This document shows positions 37,793 to 50,531 of a DNA stretch of 64,000 nt, piece by piece. Every line of letters starts with the position of its first letter. Within the stretch, counting starts at the first letter, position 1. The position numbers and the translations under genes were made by a program. The notes below the pieces were generated by a model. The model saw nothing but the letters and a program-made list of their open reading frames with translations. It did no database searches and was not told the DNA's origin. Location of the stretch: the NCBI RefSeq assembly GCF_900497805.2, contig NW_020954556.1:29800588-29864587 (forward strand), given 5' to 3'. This DNA is from Vombatus ursinus (taxonomy: Eukaryota; Chordata; Mammalia; Diprotodontia; Vombatidae).

Positions 37793-39829
37793 ATTGGGAG
37801 GTGGAGAGGGGATGTCCAGAAAAGCTAAGTGCCACCATATTCTTATATTACAAGCTCCTCTGTTAAATGTTCAACGAATTGTCAGTGCCTCGTTTTGTCT
37901 TAACATCAAACCTGAACTAAGAGACGCCGATGGCATCAAAGTTCTTCTATCTAAACCCAAGAATACAGTTAGTTATGCGAAACAACTAATGAATAGGCAG
38001 AATCAGGACTAGAGAAAAGGATAATCAAAATACACTTTTTAACCTTCCTACGTAAATATATAAAAGGAAAAAACAAGGAGTTCCTATACCATTGAAATTA
38101 CAGGCCCCATCCTCATCCCTATGAATCCTTAGCTTCTTAGTAAAGATAAATGTGCTGCACTGGTAATTTTGTTTTCTTTCTTTCTTTTTTTTTTTTAAGT
38201 ATGCTTCGATCTGTATTCAGACTCCATAGTTCTTGGTAATTTTCAAATTAATGAGATTTAAGAATGTAATACCTGAGATAACCTGAGATGAAACAATGCC
38301 TCTATTAACCAAACTAAAAACTAAGCAATCTAAAAACCAAGCATTTCAAACTTTAGCCCACTATCAACTAGCGTTATTTTGTAAAGAATCATTTCTTTCG
38401 ATCCTAAATTACCACAAGAACATCAAATCAGTTTAACGCAAACATTGAACATTTATTAAGCAACTATGGGCCAGGTACCTGGGCTATGAGGATTCAAATA
38501 CAATTAAGTAGTTCCTACTTTTAAACAGCTTACATTCTAAGGAGGGGACAAATATATGCATAAATATATAAAGTGAATCTACAGAGAACGTGCACAATAA
38601 ATGCATGGTAGTTTAGTAAAAAGTAGTTTGAGAGGTAGGGCACTAACAGTTGAGAGGATGAGGAAAGGTTTCATGTAGAACACAAACAAGTGTCATAACT
38701 AATAGTTTTGCATATATAGTATATAATTTTTTTAAAAAAACAAAATTATATTACTTTTGGGGATTTGGAAACAAACAAAGCAATAAACACCACACCTATA
38801 CAGCCTCATCTTTCCAAGAATACAGTTGCTTTCCCACTTACCTCTAATGGCAGATACAAGGGCTTTGGGCCACAGAGCTTAGCTGCATCTAAAAAGATTT
38901 TGGGATACCCAAGTTTGATATGATACATTTCTAGTCTAGGAGCCTCAAAAACTAGAGTTATTTTCAGTTCCTAATGCAGGTTGAAGGATCTCTTAGGACC
39001 AAAATTCATTTAGGTTGCTGGTGATTCACTAGAGCAGAAAGGACCCTTTGGAACCAAACCACACAGCAAAAAACATACACTTTTGCTAAAGTGGGTGAAG
39101 GGATGTGTGAGAGTGAGATGAGAATGCAATGGTAATCTGACTGTGATCAGTGTCCCATTGTCAGACTTCAAAGATTTCAAAGATGGGGCTGGACCTCTTA
39201 CTTAACTGGTATAGGGAACCTAAAATTTATAGTCTTACACATTTGTCTGAATCGCTGAGATTAATTTGCCCAGGATGACCAAGTATGTGTGTCTGTGTGA
39301 GAGGGCTCGATCCACTACGCTGCTATCCATGATCTTGAGGAATTTCGAATGCACATTAAAGAGTACCTTATGATCGCTCTTGCTTGCTAAGAAAAAGAAT
39401 AAATTGCATCTTCTATCTTCTTTTATCTTTCTCGATGACTTTTTAAAAATTTAAAAAACAGCAATACTCAAAGCTTTTGAAACATTAATAGTAATGAATT
39501 CTTACTGTTTAGGAAAAAAATATGCAGAACTCATGAGATATTCAAAGAGTAACGTGTTACGCTACATACGCATGTGGTTACAGGTAATGCCAGCTTATGA
39601 ATATTTTGATTAATTAAACATAGATGTTTACATTTTCTTTAAAGATCACACCGTGCATGAATAGACAACCAACTCTGCTTCTTCTACAACTAAATATCCA
39701 ATAACACCCTCTTTAGATGAGATGCTACGCTGTGATGCTACTGAATGAAGGACCAAAAAAAAACAAAACAACAAAATCCAGCCGACGCTGGAACTGAAAG
39801 AGACAGCTTAGCTAGGAGTCACTGGAAGG
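37793..39829. other. SANBR intron 1 near promoter, mostly unassigned
   Basis: Contains one reverse L2 fragment (38443-38560: CATTTATTAAGCAACTATGGGCCAGGTACC...GCTTACATTCTAAGGAGGGG) and a T-run at 38175-38200. Otherwise no exon, RNA gene or repeat was recognised. It runs up to the SANBR CpG island, so promoter-proximal elements may lie here, but none is evident. Confidence 0.55.
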
Positions 39830-40965
39830 TTTCGTGACCGACAGTCCCTGCGCGGTTCTGGAGCTCTAAGGGGTTTCGGTGACATCGGTCTCGGCCAAGC
39901 CCCACGGGTCAGCGTCCAGCCCCTTGTCCTCCGTCCTCCTCCTGCGGAGGGCTCGTCTTTCTCCTCGGCCGGGGGCAGGGGCTGCCCCAGGAGGGAGGGG
40001 GTGCAGTAGGACGCCCCTAGCACCCCCACTACCTTTCTTCCCCGGACGGAGGTCAAGTCCGCCTCCCCAGGGCGGGTACCCCTCTCGCCCGTGGCTCTGC
40101 CTCTCCTAACCCTCCTCCAGTCCCCCCATCTCCCACGGGAGCCGCCCCGCGCCCCGGAGGGCATCACCCTCAGGGCCGAGGGCGGGGCCGGGGACAAAAG
40201 GGGCGGCCGCCCCGGGGACGCCGGAGCCGGTTACCTCGGACGCCGGCCGTCCGTCTGGAGCAGGAGGCGGCCAAGGGCGTCCCTCAGCCGGGGACCAGCG
40301 TCCGCAGGCAGGCCGCGGAGCCCGTCGCCCGGCGAGAAGAACGGAGCCGAGCGGGGCGCAGGAGCGCCGAGGAAGGACCCGGATTCCTCGGCCCCGAGTG
40401 GGGGTCGAGGGGCGGGAACAGGTCCGGAATGCGGAGACACGCACGGCACCGCCGCCGCCGGCTCTCTCGCTCACTCACCTGCCCAGGGCCGGCCTCGCCG
40501 CCGCCGCAGCCGCCGCCGCGCCTCCCTCACCTGCTGCGGCCGGGGCGCCCCGCACACGCGCCATGAAGCTCTCGGCCCCCCAGCCCGCAGCTCACAGCGC
40601 CCCGAGCCCAGAGCAGAAGCCGGCGGCCGGCCCCACTGGAACACCGCGGAGCGAAGGTGGGACCGCGGAACTAGGCCGAACACAGCCTCGCCAATCGCAG
40701 GCCAGAAGAGCAACAGGCGGACCAATAGGCGAGGTGCTCCTCGGGGGGAGGGAGGGAGTGGGACGCGTCGGTGTCCATGCCGCTGCCTCGCCTTTCCCTT
40801 CCCCTCGTCCTTCCCTCCCCCTCTCCCTCCCGCTCCCGTCAACGCCCCGGCTTGTCGCAGTGCAGCGTCCCCCCGCCCTGCCAGCGTCTCGTCTCCTAGC
40901 AACCAACTCCAGCAGGCTAGGGCTTGGGCAACTAGCTCCAGGCCCAGAAGAGAAGGGGAAGCAGT
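39830..40965. promoter_or_regulatory. CpG island, SANBR promoter
   Basis: About 1.1 kb of very GC-rich, CpG-dense DNA in AT-rich surroundings. It contains GGGGCGG-type GC boxes (for example near 40180-40205), two CCAAT boxes (40691 and 40722), a GCC trinucleotide-rich stretch (40449-40520) and Sp1-like C-rich runs (40795-40850). Long open frames on both strands here are a consequence of base composition. Transcription towards SANBR (minus) is supported by the downstream exons; a plus-strand transcript is possible but not shown. Confidence 0.88.
40479..40610 (-). promoter_or_regulatory. SANBR: Probable SANBR untranslated first exon
   Basis: SANBR needs an upstream noncoding exon, because its ATG exon begins at a splice acceptor. 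In the minus-strand CpG island two good donors occur: CAGCAG/GTGAGG (exon would end at 40531) and GGGCAG/GTGAGT (exon would end at 40479). Two CCAAT boxes on the plus strand at 40691-40695 and 40722-40726 lie 80-130 bases upstream, placing a start site near 40600. The exact start and which donor is used cannot be read from sequence alone. Confidence 0.5.
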
Positions 40966-42729
40966 CTAGGGTTGAGAGATGAGAAACTGGAATATAGAGA
41001 GGTAAAGTAGTCCAGAAGGCCGGATGATAAACTGGAATATATGTTGCTGTAGAAGTAATAATTGACATTTTAATTATGCTTTAGGTAGAACAGGAAGTTC
41101 CCTTTCCCGCTCGAATCGATGGGCACCGAGTTTTGTCATCTCTGACCAAAAGTACTTTCCTTACCACAGCACCTGTAAAAACACCCCCTGAGTTTACTTA
41201 GTTGAAACTTGTTTTTGAATCTCCAGCGTCCAGCTCTAGCACAATGCCTGGCACATAGTAGTTTACTCAATGATCACTGAATCTGTTGAAGTGTGTGTGC
41301 CTGTTAACCTCTAAAACTAAAATCCTATGATCCATTTAAGAGGTCATTTATCTTAAGCACTGTCTTCTTCTGATCAGTTTTTTAAAATGCAAATTTTAAA
41401 GTGGAAGTGATAACAAAGAATCTCTTGGAGTATCCTTCCAACCTTAAAAACTACTAATATTAATCTACCTTGTTACTAATATTTTCAGATAAATTTAAAT
41501 TATCAGATGGCTTTCTTCTCTAGCAGCAGGATCCTGAAAGAGTTTGAAAAAGGTTAACAGCTGAGAGTTAAGGGATCTGAGACAGAATAGTAACCGTGGT
41601 ATGACACAGGTACCTTAGGTAGAAGGAGCAGCCCTGTGCAGAACTGGGCAGTCTCCCACGGTTCCCGCCTTTATAAAATGTACTGTGGTTATACAGAGCA
41701 GAAGTACTATATGGTTAGAGAGTCACAGAAATCTGTCTTCTCAATGATTCTCAGTATATCATTTCAGTTATTTTTATAGTGCTATAACTCTAGATGTGGA
41801 TCTCAAGGGACATCCAGTCTAACTCCCTGATGAGAAGATAAGGAAATTCTGACCCAAGGAGATTAAGAAACCTCTCCTGTGGTTTCCAGTATCACTCAGT
41901 AAATAGATTGCTTCCATGGAAATATTCCTCCTTAAAGTTTAGAATTTTCAGTTTTCTACCTAGGAATTCAATCTAGGTCCTGTTATCTTTTGAAGTAAAG
42001 ACATTACTCTAATTTATTTAATATATCACAGAAAAAGGGACAATGCCCTTAAGAAAATGTACTGAAGTAAACACTATGATAAAAATTTTGAAAATACACA
42101 AACTTTTTTAAGAGCCTCAGAATCTAACTTACAAAATAATTTGAGCTCTAGGCAATATTATTTCTGCTTTATTAGCAAAGTGATAAAATGCATCGCAGGC
42201 AAAACTGGAAGGATTGGGGAGAAAGGGTTTCCTATTTACAAATTCTGAATCTATCAGTCCCTAATATAAAAGTTTAATAGTTTTTCATTGTCATCTGAAA
42301 ACTACTTTATTAGCTAAACTAAAGGGATTATCATAAAGTGATTAAGTTCCCTTACTTTCACACAGCATTCTTGGGTCCCTCTTTGATCTTATTTCTTTCA
42401 GGCTTCTTTATTTCCTTTTTCATTGGTGTTTGAAGTATTTTTGTTCCTTCAGTGTCTTAAGAGCTGCATTAATTACACCTGATGTTGTCTGTAGCCCAGT
42501 AAAACATTAGCTATCCTTTTACCATGTTATAACAAGAACCATGGCAACATTGCTACAAAGGTCAAACTCAGTATGCCAATAGCACTTGCCTTCAATTCAC
42601 TTGGAAAAAAAATCCTAATTTGTATAGTGTTAAGAATTTTTCAAAGAAAGACAACTCTTCTTTGGAAGAGAAATGTTGATAGAGAAAGAAATTGGTTCAA
42701 TTTATTGGTTAATTTTATTTTGGATTTTT
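40966..42729. other. Intergenic DNA upstream of SANBR
   Basis: Contains an L2 tail fragment (41225-41285: CAGCTCTAGCACAATGCCTGGCACATAGTAG) and a reverse MIR fragment (41788-41900: ATGTGGATCTCAAGGGACATCCAGTCTAAC...AGGAAATTCTGACCC). The rest is AT-rich and unassigned. Confidence 0.55.
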
Positions 42730-42985
42730 GTGGTTCAGTGATTTTCAGTCCTCTGACTCTTTGTGACCCTATTTGGGGTTTTCTTGGCACAGATACTGCA
42801 GTGGTTTGCCATTTCCTTCTCCAGTTCCTTTTCCAGGTGGGTAAACTGAGGCAAACAGGGTTAAGTGACTTGCCCAGGATCACACAGCTAGTTAAGTGTC
42901 TGAGACCAGATTTGCACTCGGGAAGATGAGTCTCTCGAATCCAAGTTCAGTGCTCCATCATCCACTGTGCCCACCTAGGTGCCTT
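42730..42985 (-). repeat. Marsupial tRNA-derived SINE, long form
   Basis: Reverse: TCAGTCCTCTGACTCTTTGTGACCCTATTTGGGGTTTTCTTGGC...AGGGTTAAGTGACTTGCCCAGGATCACACAGC...CACTGTGCCCACCTAGGTGCC. Confidence 0.9.
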
Positions 42986-43021
42986 ATTCTGGATATTTAG
43001 CCTAAAACAACATAAACACAG

Positions 43022-43370
43022 CTTTTTTTCATGTCATTCACTGCCTGCTCAAATACTATTAGTGGCTCCCTACTGCTAGTAGGGTAAATCTCAAATTCCT
43101 TAACCTGGCATTCAAGGTCTTTCATAATTCAGCTTTAATTTTATATCTCACTGTAACCCAATATGAATTCTTTACTCCAGCCAAGACGTCAGTTCACTGT
43201 GCCCTCACAGTTTTGCTCCTGCAGTATCTTCTGTATGCCTGGAATCATCTTCCCTTTTCATTATTTAAATCAGACTTATCCTTCAGGGCCTCAATTAGGT
43301 CCTACTTCCTGTGTGAAATTTTCCTTAACCTTTCTGGCTTGGTGATTCTCCCTCCCAATTTCAAGAACAC
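43022..43370 (+). repeat. L2 LINE fragment
   Basis: AGTGGCTCCCTACTGCTAGTAGGGTAAATCTCAAATTCC, GGCATTCAAGGTCTTTCATAATTCAGC and TCAGGGCCTCAATTAGGTCCTACTTCCTG follow the L2 3' order; the final tail is missing. Confidence 0.8.
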
Positions 43371-46300
43371 TCATTGCCATTTCTGAAGCTGCTATGATGG
43401 CCCAGAACAGAGATGCTACAGTAGCAGGTGAATATAAATCGTTCTATGTGAACTTGTTCACTGTCACAAGAGACTCCAGTGTTAAGAATCCAATTGGTAT
43501 CCTGGTATGTTAACACGCCAACTGCTTTGCATGTATCTCAGTTCTCCATGGAAGTAGTTGTGTCTAATTTCATGTACTTATAGGGAATGGCTTTTCCTAT
43601 AGGCCTAACAACCCCTTAGCCCCCAAGCCTCTTTTGCAACATAATACCTTTCTTCACCTTATATTCTCAGCCCTTATTATGCCCAAAAAGGAAGTTAGAT
43701 AGCACACTTGCACTTTATCCACCAAGATTCATGTCCTTCTGTTCTATCAGTGTATCTTTTATATTCCCACAGAGCTCTGATATATCTTTTATTCTTTATA
43801 AGTAGCTTCCCTAAAGAAATTTCATTCCTATACACAGTAACATCCTCAGCAAAGACTCTTGGTGATAAACACTGAAAAGACAACTAAAATCATCTACCCT
43901 TCAGAAAATTGGTTGCTAGGAACTATGAAAATCTACAGACCATTTAATTAAATGATTTCAACATGGTTTATTGTTCAAGTACAATAAGCAATATCCTAGT
44001 TAATGCATTTTCTTCAAATTAAACTATTTACAATCTCTAGCCCCCAGCAAAGAAAATTTAGTGTATTTTGAAACTTAAAACATATTGACTACATGGTTTG
44101 AATAGTAAATGTGTGGTCATTAACCCTAAGAATTTCACTTCAGTTGGTCTTTAAAAGTTGCCTGTGTTTTCCACATGTAAATAAAAAGGTCAACTAGACT
44201 AACTACAGTAAAATCCTATTTACAGTAAAATCCTATTTATTGAGAACATCTGGAAAACTGCATAGTCTGGTTAATTATTTTGGTTAACAGAATAACCACA
44301 TATTACCATACATGATTGTCAATTTATTAAAAATAACGCATTAGAACACAAAATGCATTAAACTATTATGAACATCTTAATACTTCAGAAAGCACTTGTT
44401 CTGCCTTAAAACAGTGTTATAAATACCAATTATAACAGCACAGCACTATAAATATAGAAGTTATAGAAGACTAGGCTGACTGTATACTGACTCTGGAAGC
44501 TGTCTTTTTAATTTTTTAAAAGAATAAATTCCTAATACTGAATTGTCTTATAAAAGTAGGTTACGGGAAAAAAATCAGTTACTTCAAATTCCTTAGTTGG
44601 ATCAGTAACTTTCAGGTCTAAAGAAAGTGAAGTAGGTTGTCAGTAGGCATATGTGAAACTTGAGAAAGCAAAAAAAATTCAAAATGGTAAAAGGGCTAGA
44701 TACTACACAGTTTTTTAAAAATTATAGAATCTCATATAATTGGCTACTTGAGAATCTTTTGAACAATTCATCTTTCAGATAGGTGAAATGTTTAGATGAG
44801 CCTTTTCTCTAAATGATGGCATGGAGGGGAGGGAGTGGTCTGACTTTATTACTCCAAAACCTCCTTTACAACTTTGTAGAACCACAGAACTTGCTGCTAG
44901 CTAGAACAGCTAAATCCGGATAACAGTAGGTTAAAGGATTCAAGAACATAACATATTTACTGTGCACTTCTACTCAGCTCTGATAACTTAGAATGGGGGG
45001 GAGAAGACAGATGACTTCAAGCACGCATCTGGTTATCCAGGATACAAACAATTAAATGCATAAAGCATTTTAGTTTGCTTTTTACTTGCTTTACCTAAGT
45101 ATTTATTAATATCTATTTGTATACCAGAACATCCAGTAAAACATGATAGAAGAGTGAAAAGCTAATAGTGCACCATTTAAGTTGGACTAGGAAAATAAAA
45201 CATACTCTCTTAGTATTTGTGAATGTAAGTTACCAAATTTAACACTGTATTAATGTCACATTTACAATTAACATCAGTATATTCACAATGAAGGCCATAT
45301 GCTATTTTTTTTTCCTTTATGGAGTACCTCTTTGCATCAAGGGGAACACTACAAAAAGATAATGGTACAAGGTGATCCCTTTTATAATCTCTAAAGGAAA
45401 ATGGCATTCGTAGTGATTGTCAGTAAGACTACAGGGGTGAACATTTAGTAAAATATTAAGTGGGGATTAAAATACAAATCAGATATCAAAAGAGATGATT
45501 ATCTGAGTTTAGACTTTTTTTTGCCCAACCAAATGTGTAATTTGGCTTGTACAAAGGGGCTAAAGGATTGAGGGATTTGGCAGTATAAAGAGAAACTATG
45601 AATGGCAAAAATCTGGGAGTTGGAATTAGAAAGAGAAACTATGAATGGCAAAAATCTCTTAAGTTTTTTTAGACCAGGGTCACTTACAGAAGAAAAGAAG
45701 TAATCTGAATAAATTGAAGACCTTGAACTGAAGAATTCATGGGTCAATTTATGTTGGGTATTGTTGAGACACAAGAGAGTCATAAAAAGATGGTACATAG
45801 AACACACTGCCTGAGAGAAAAAAAATCAACATTTACTTCTTAAGAAGAGCTTAATTTTTCAATTATGTATCCCTAAAATGCTTATTGATGTCCCAGTCCA
45901 AGAATTTCAAATTTAAACTAGTTTGTATGTAGAGCTATGAAGGCTCCCAAAATTTAAAAAAATCTCTCAGTTCTCAGAATGTCATACATTTCTAAACTAG
46001 CAAGGTTATACACGATGTTTCTATGTTCCTTAACTAACAATGCCTTTAGGTAGAAAACGTCCTAACAAATAAGTATTGTGCATGTTTCAATTTTTCCCTT
46101 CAAATTTTGAGTCCTTTTCCTCTTGCCATATACCTCTCTCAGTCTCATTTGCCTCCAAAGAAAATTCCCCTATGGCTTCAAAAATTCTTAAAGTTTTACA
46201 TTTTTTTTCACACTCTATCTTTTTCTTCCAAGTGGCATTAGGGTACAAGTACAGTACTTATAAAATTCCTATTAACACATTTCCCTTAAGATACATGTTA

Positions 46301-46900
46301 CCATAATGTAACTTCCTCATTCATTCTAATTGAGTACCATTACACTAAATCTGAGATTTACTCTTTACAAAAAAGAACCCTAACTTATTCAATTACAGTA
46401 ACTGAATAAAATAAAATTTAAAAATAAAAAAGTGGTTGAATAAAACTTTTCTAGTGAGGTTAAAAAAAGACTATATATGTTTCTAATTAATGAGACAAGG
46501 AAAGAATATTAAGAAACTGAAAAAAATATGCAGAATTTGAAAAAATTGCTTTTAGTATATGTACATTCCATGATTTAACCACCTGAATAATGGATCAATT
46601 CACCCTTCTGTTTTAGATAAATCAGCACGAGAGAACTTTTTGGGAAGAAAGAAAAACTAAATTTAATTTCACTTTTCTGGATGGACATAAAAATCTCATC
46701 AAACTTTCTATAATAAAAAAATTGCTCTATTATTTGGCAGAAGTATTTTTTGTTTTATTTTGTGCAGAATTATATGTAATTATTATATATGCCATGTATA
46801 ACTATGTCATAATTGATAAAACAATTAAGTTTTCAAGGGTAAAAAAGTATTCTATACATACAAGATTACTGTTACCAATGGCTACATTTTAGCTCTATAG
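43371..46900. other. Repeat-poor intergenic stretch, left part
   Basis: About 3.5 kb of AT-rich DNA in which I recognise no interspersed repeat and no exon. It holds two small tandem duplications: ACAGTAAAATCCTATTT twice at about 44205-44238, and a 28-base unit (AAAGAGAAACTATGAATGGC...) at 45587-45614 and 45630-45657. It lies between the SANBR start and the PEX13 end. Confidence 0.6.
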
Positions 46901-47127
46901 CAGAAGTCTTAACCCTTATGTCATGGACTGCTATGACAGTCTGGTAACATCTGGGGATCCCTTCGTCTAAGAATGTTGGCTGCCTACATTCAAAATTGAA
47001 GAAAACGCTATTTCTTTAGAAGTTAGGGAGAAAAAAAGATGAATTCTCCCCCCCCAAGTTAATAGACCCTCTGAAATCTATCCACAAACCACAGTGGGGT
47101 TCATGGACCCCAGGTTAAGAACTTCTG
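46901..47127. mobile_element. Non-autonomous hAT-type DNA transposon
   Basis: 227 bases with inverted ends CAGAAGTCTTAACC and GGTTAAGAACTTCTG, interior phrases AGTGGGGTTCATGGACCCCAGG typical of mammalian hAT miniatures, and imperfect 8-base flanks CTCTATAG and CTCTGTAT (6/8). An old, non-coding copy. Confidence 0.78.
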
Positions 47128-47289
47128 CTCTGTATGTACCTTTATGAAAAAATTTTAAATTATAGAATTTGTACTGTCTTCTCTACCCTCTTCCATTCTC
47201 CTGGACTAATATTTACATATATAGCATTCTAATAAATGTACTGCCAGCTGCTAAAATCATGGCTGTGTCTCTATCCCAATATTTGTTAT

Positions 47290-47505
47290 ATGATGCTTTT
47301 CAAATAATTTTCATAAATACACAATCTCATTTGATCCTCACAACAGCCCTGTGAGGTAGGTAGGGCACGTATTTCTTCCTTTTTTGCAGCTGAGACAAAT
47401 GGTTATGTGACTTGCCGATGGACACATGAATAATTAGTGATGGTGGTAGGTCCAGGTCTTCAGATTCACTCTTAGCTTCTTTATACCAGTTATACAGCAT
47501 TTAAT
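47290..47505 (-). repeat. MIR / CORE-SINE
   Basis: ACAATCTCATTTGATCCTCACAACAGCCCTGTGAGGTAGGTAGG...GTTATGTGACTTGCCGATGG...TTCTTTATACCAGTTATACAGC, reverse orientation. Confidence 0.82.
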
Positions 47506-50232
47506 ATAACTTTTATAACAATAGAAAACTATTTTTATTGGAAGCTATTTAAATACAGAAGAAATTGAACATATAGATGGGTTGGAAATAGTCTGATACG
47601 AATGACATGAGAAAATTAACTTAAAAAAAAAAACCCCAAAAAACAAAAAAAGCAAACACTTCTCATAATACCTTCTGGATTGAGAAACAGAATATCAGGT
47701 CACCTGCAGAAAATATCAGTGAAATTTAATTTACTTTTATTTATACAGTACATGTGATTTCACAATCATTTAAAAATAAAATATATTTTAACTGTATCCA
47801 TTTTCTGTCTTTTTTTCATTAAGAAAACAAAAGACAAACTATAGTTTTATTCAAGTTAATGTATAGTTATGACACAGTGATAGACTAAATCAGATACCTA
47901 AAAATTAAACATTAAATGACTAACAAACTACAGTATATTTACTTTGTTTTCTTTAAGTTGATAGGTCAAAGAATACAATCAGAAAAACTGAGAATGCTAA
48001 ATGTCTGCTTATTGATAATGTGAAGATCATATTATTTAACTTGAAAATGTTTTGTTTAATAGTTTCTTTAAAATATCCATTCCTTAATTAAATAATTGAT
48101 ACGGCAAAAAAACTGGGGACCTGAACAGCAAACAAATTTAGCCCTACCTGAAAAATTATATTGTAAAGGTCATGATAACAGAAATTTCAAAGACTTTCTT
48201 TGCTTACTCAAAATTCTTAATTCCCTTCCTGGTTTTCCAGTAAAATAGGGATTCCCACACATACATATACTCACTAGTCAGGTAATTTATATAGCCACCT
48301 ACCATACTAAAAACATCAAGGACATAAGAACTACCTCAATGGAAGATGAAGCTATATTTATCCACCTTATTACGTTATGCTCTGTTATTCCTTATTCATT
48401 CTTAATAGCAACCACAATCCTTAGCCTAGGAACTAAATAAATGCTTCCATCAAATTTAATGAGGCCACCACCAAGTTTCAGGGCTTTTTTACTTCCATTG
48501 TACTCCCATTCAATTTGGCTGTCCCAATATCAAATTAAATAACTAATGTGCTTTAGAAAGAATTTTGATATGAGATTTAGATTCCATGAACTGGATCCCA
48601 GCAATTACATCTAAGAATGAACCACAAAAATCGGAAAAAACCAATAATGATAAATAATATTTGAAGACTTGTTATATACCTTGGTTGAATCTCTAAGTGA
48701 CATATTTAGGAAGCTTATTTTCTCTACACCTTTTTATCTCTCTCATACATTTTAAAATTCTAAGATGTTCCATTTTCCTGTTCAGATAGGAGTACTAATT
48801 TAAATGATGTCTATTTTAAAAAACATATTTCAGAGATGTCCTTTAGTAAATTTCTTTTCATTTAGGCTACTCATACTGTAGAGTCTGTTCTAAAATTACT
48901 CAGTGAACATAGAGTTCAACAGAAGAAATGTAAAAGCATACTAATTCATAATTCTATCAAATAATTCTGTTTTAGACATCATCTTAAAGTACTTTACTAT
49001 TTTGAGCTTAGTGTTAAAATTATTTTGTAGCAATCACTGTCATATATGATCATGGTTTACAAGAATCTCCAGATTTTGCTATAAGATATTTAAGCACCCT
49101 GAAATTGAGTTGCATTTGAAATCATTATTTAAACAAAGATTCAAATCAAGTAGGTTACTTAACTGAATGGCAATATGGTATTTTGTGATCTGCTTTGCTT
49201 TGTTAGCTGCAAATTCTAAATCTAAAGGAAATAACTTGTATCATTTTTAGTATCTTTGCAGGACTATCTGCACATGAAATTTTAAAAAGTAATCATACTA
49301 AGATATAAACAGAGTTTTAATGAGAAAGTTAAATAACACCACTGCTAGAACTGGGTAAATAATTTTACTCAGCCTCAAAGAGCTTGTATGTTCAGGCTTT
49401 TGGGGGAAAGTACCTCTACTACACTCTGACTCTCTTTTCATAAAAGCAGTCATATTTTTAAGAGCTCAAAAGATGTAGGATTCTCAGCACAAAGAAATGA
49501 AGACATTCTGGAGTTAAAAAAAAAAAAAAAAGATTATAACTACCTAGGGGAGATTTGGTGTTGCATGCAGTCTTTAAATCATTCTAGGAAGTACTTTATT
49601 CCCAATGCTTTTAGTGAATTTTTCAAGATATTTAAAAAAGGACAAATATGAAATTATTCTGAAAAGGTGGAAAAATATAATTAAAAGCAAATGATGCAGA
49701 ACTGGGCTGCAATAAAGGTTGTATAATTCTTATTATCCAGGAGTTCTTACTTAAAGGACAAATCTCTGGCTACCTGCCCTTAACCCACTTTGGGTAGTTA
49801 AATTCCTTAAAAACTACCAACAACTCTTTTTTTTTTAAGTTAGTTCTTACTTTTTTTATATATTATCTCCTACTTTCTGAGCATTCTCAGACAATCTGTT
49901 TAGAAGTCTTAAAAAATTAGAGTTCTACATTCCAATAAACAATACATTCTATAGCTCATCAAAGTAACTCTTTCAATAAACAATGGGGCATTTGATGAGA
50001 AACAGGCAGTCTTAATCCAGGACTAAGAAAACCTACTCCAATAACTTGTAGAATGCAACCAGGTCACGTTCTGAACTAGCTTACTAAAGTACAACTTAAA
50101 TATTTTTTTAGCAGCAAAAACATCTATGATAGCCAAAACACGTCTGCATTAGATTGTGGGCTATTTCTTTTAAAGAAATATCAAAATCGTGTTTTTTGAA
50201 GACAGTTCAATTGTAAGTAAACATGAAGGATA
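47506..50232. other. Repeat-poor DNA directly after the PEX13 stop
   Basis: 2.7 kb of AT-rich DNA with no recognised interspersed repeat, lying downstream of the PEX13 stop codon on the minus strand. It probably contains the PEX13 3' UTR. A-runs occur at 47621-47650 and 49517-49531. No open frame of note. Confidence 0.55.
49595..49600 (-). terminator. PEX13: Candidate PEX13 polyadenylation signal
   Basis: An AATAAA hexamer on the minus strand about 630 bases after the PEX13 stop. In AT-rich DNA such hexamers are frequent, and others occur further down to 43.9 kb, so this is one candidate and not a demonstrated 3' end. Confidence 0.25.
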
Positions 50233-50531
50233 TCAAAAATCTTGTTTATCTCCACTTTTGCCAGTGGATTCAGATGTAACTGGAACCTTATTATTTTCAA
50301 CAAAAACAGATTCAAAGGCAGCTTCCTGCTCCTCCAATGTGTCAGCAGCAGTGGTTCCACTAATTAGGGCTGAGTTGGTAAAAGCTCGTCGCTGCTCTGT
50401 AATCTTATTCAATTCCACTGTTTTCCTACCTCTTCTTTTACCAAGAATTTTGACATAATTAGCTGGCACAAGTCCTGTTGTTTGGCCATCAAGGCTGGCA
50501 AGAAGCCAGCCACGAACTCTGGGCTGTTGTT
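50233..50531 (-). CDS. PEX13: PEX13 exon 4: SH3 end, C-terminal tail, stop
   Basis: 299 bases; the acceptor ends TTTTTTTTCCTTCCATCAG and the TGA stop is at 50235-50233. It encodes QQPRVRGWLLASLDGQTTGL then VPANYVKILGKRRGRKTVEL, completing the SH3 domain, followed by a variable Ser/Thr-rich stretch and the conserved ending LEEQEAAFESVFVENNKVPV then a short charged tail ending KQDF. Trp313 of the SH3 ligand groove and the PANYV motif (327-331) are intact. Residue 326, Ile in human, is Val here. The tail between about 345 and 370 is divergent from human, as expected for a disordered region. Confidence 0.97.

Noticed and set aside
40091-40982. Long overlapping open frames (up to 292 codons) on both strands of the SANBR CpG island
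   Set aside because: High GC removes stop codons; the products are Arg/Pro/Ala-rich with no domain, and frames on both strands overlap. This is promoter and 5' UTR sequence.
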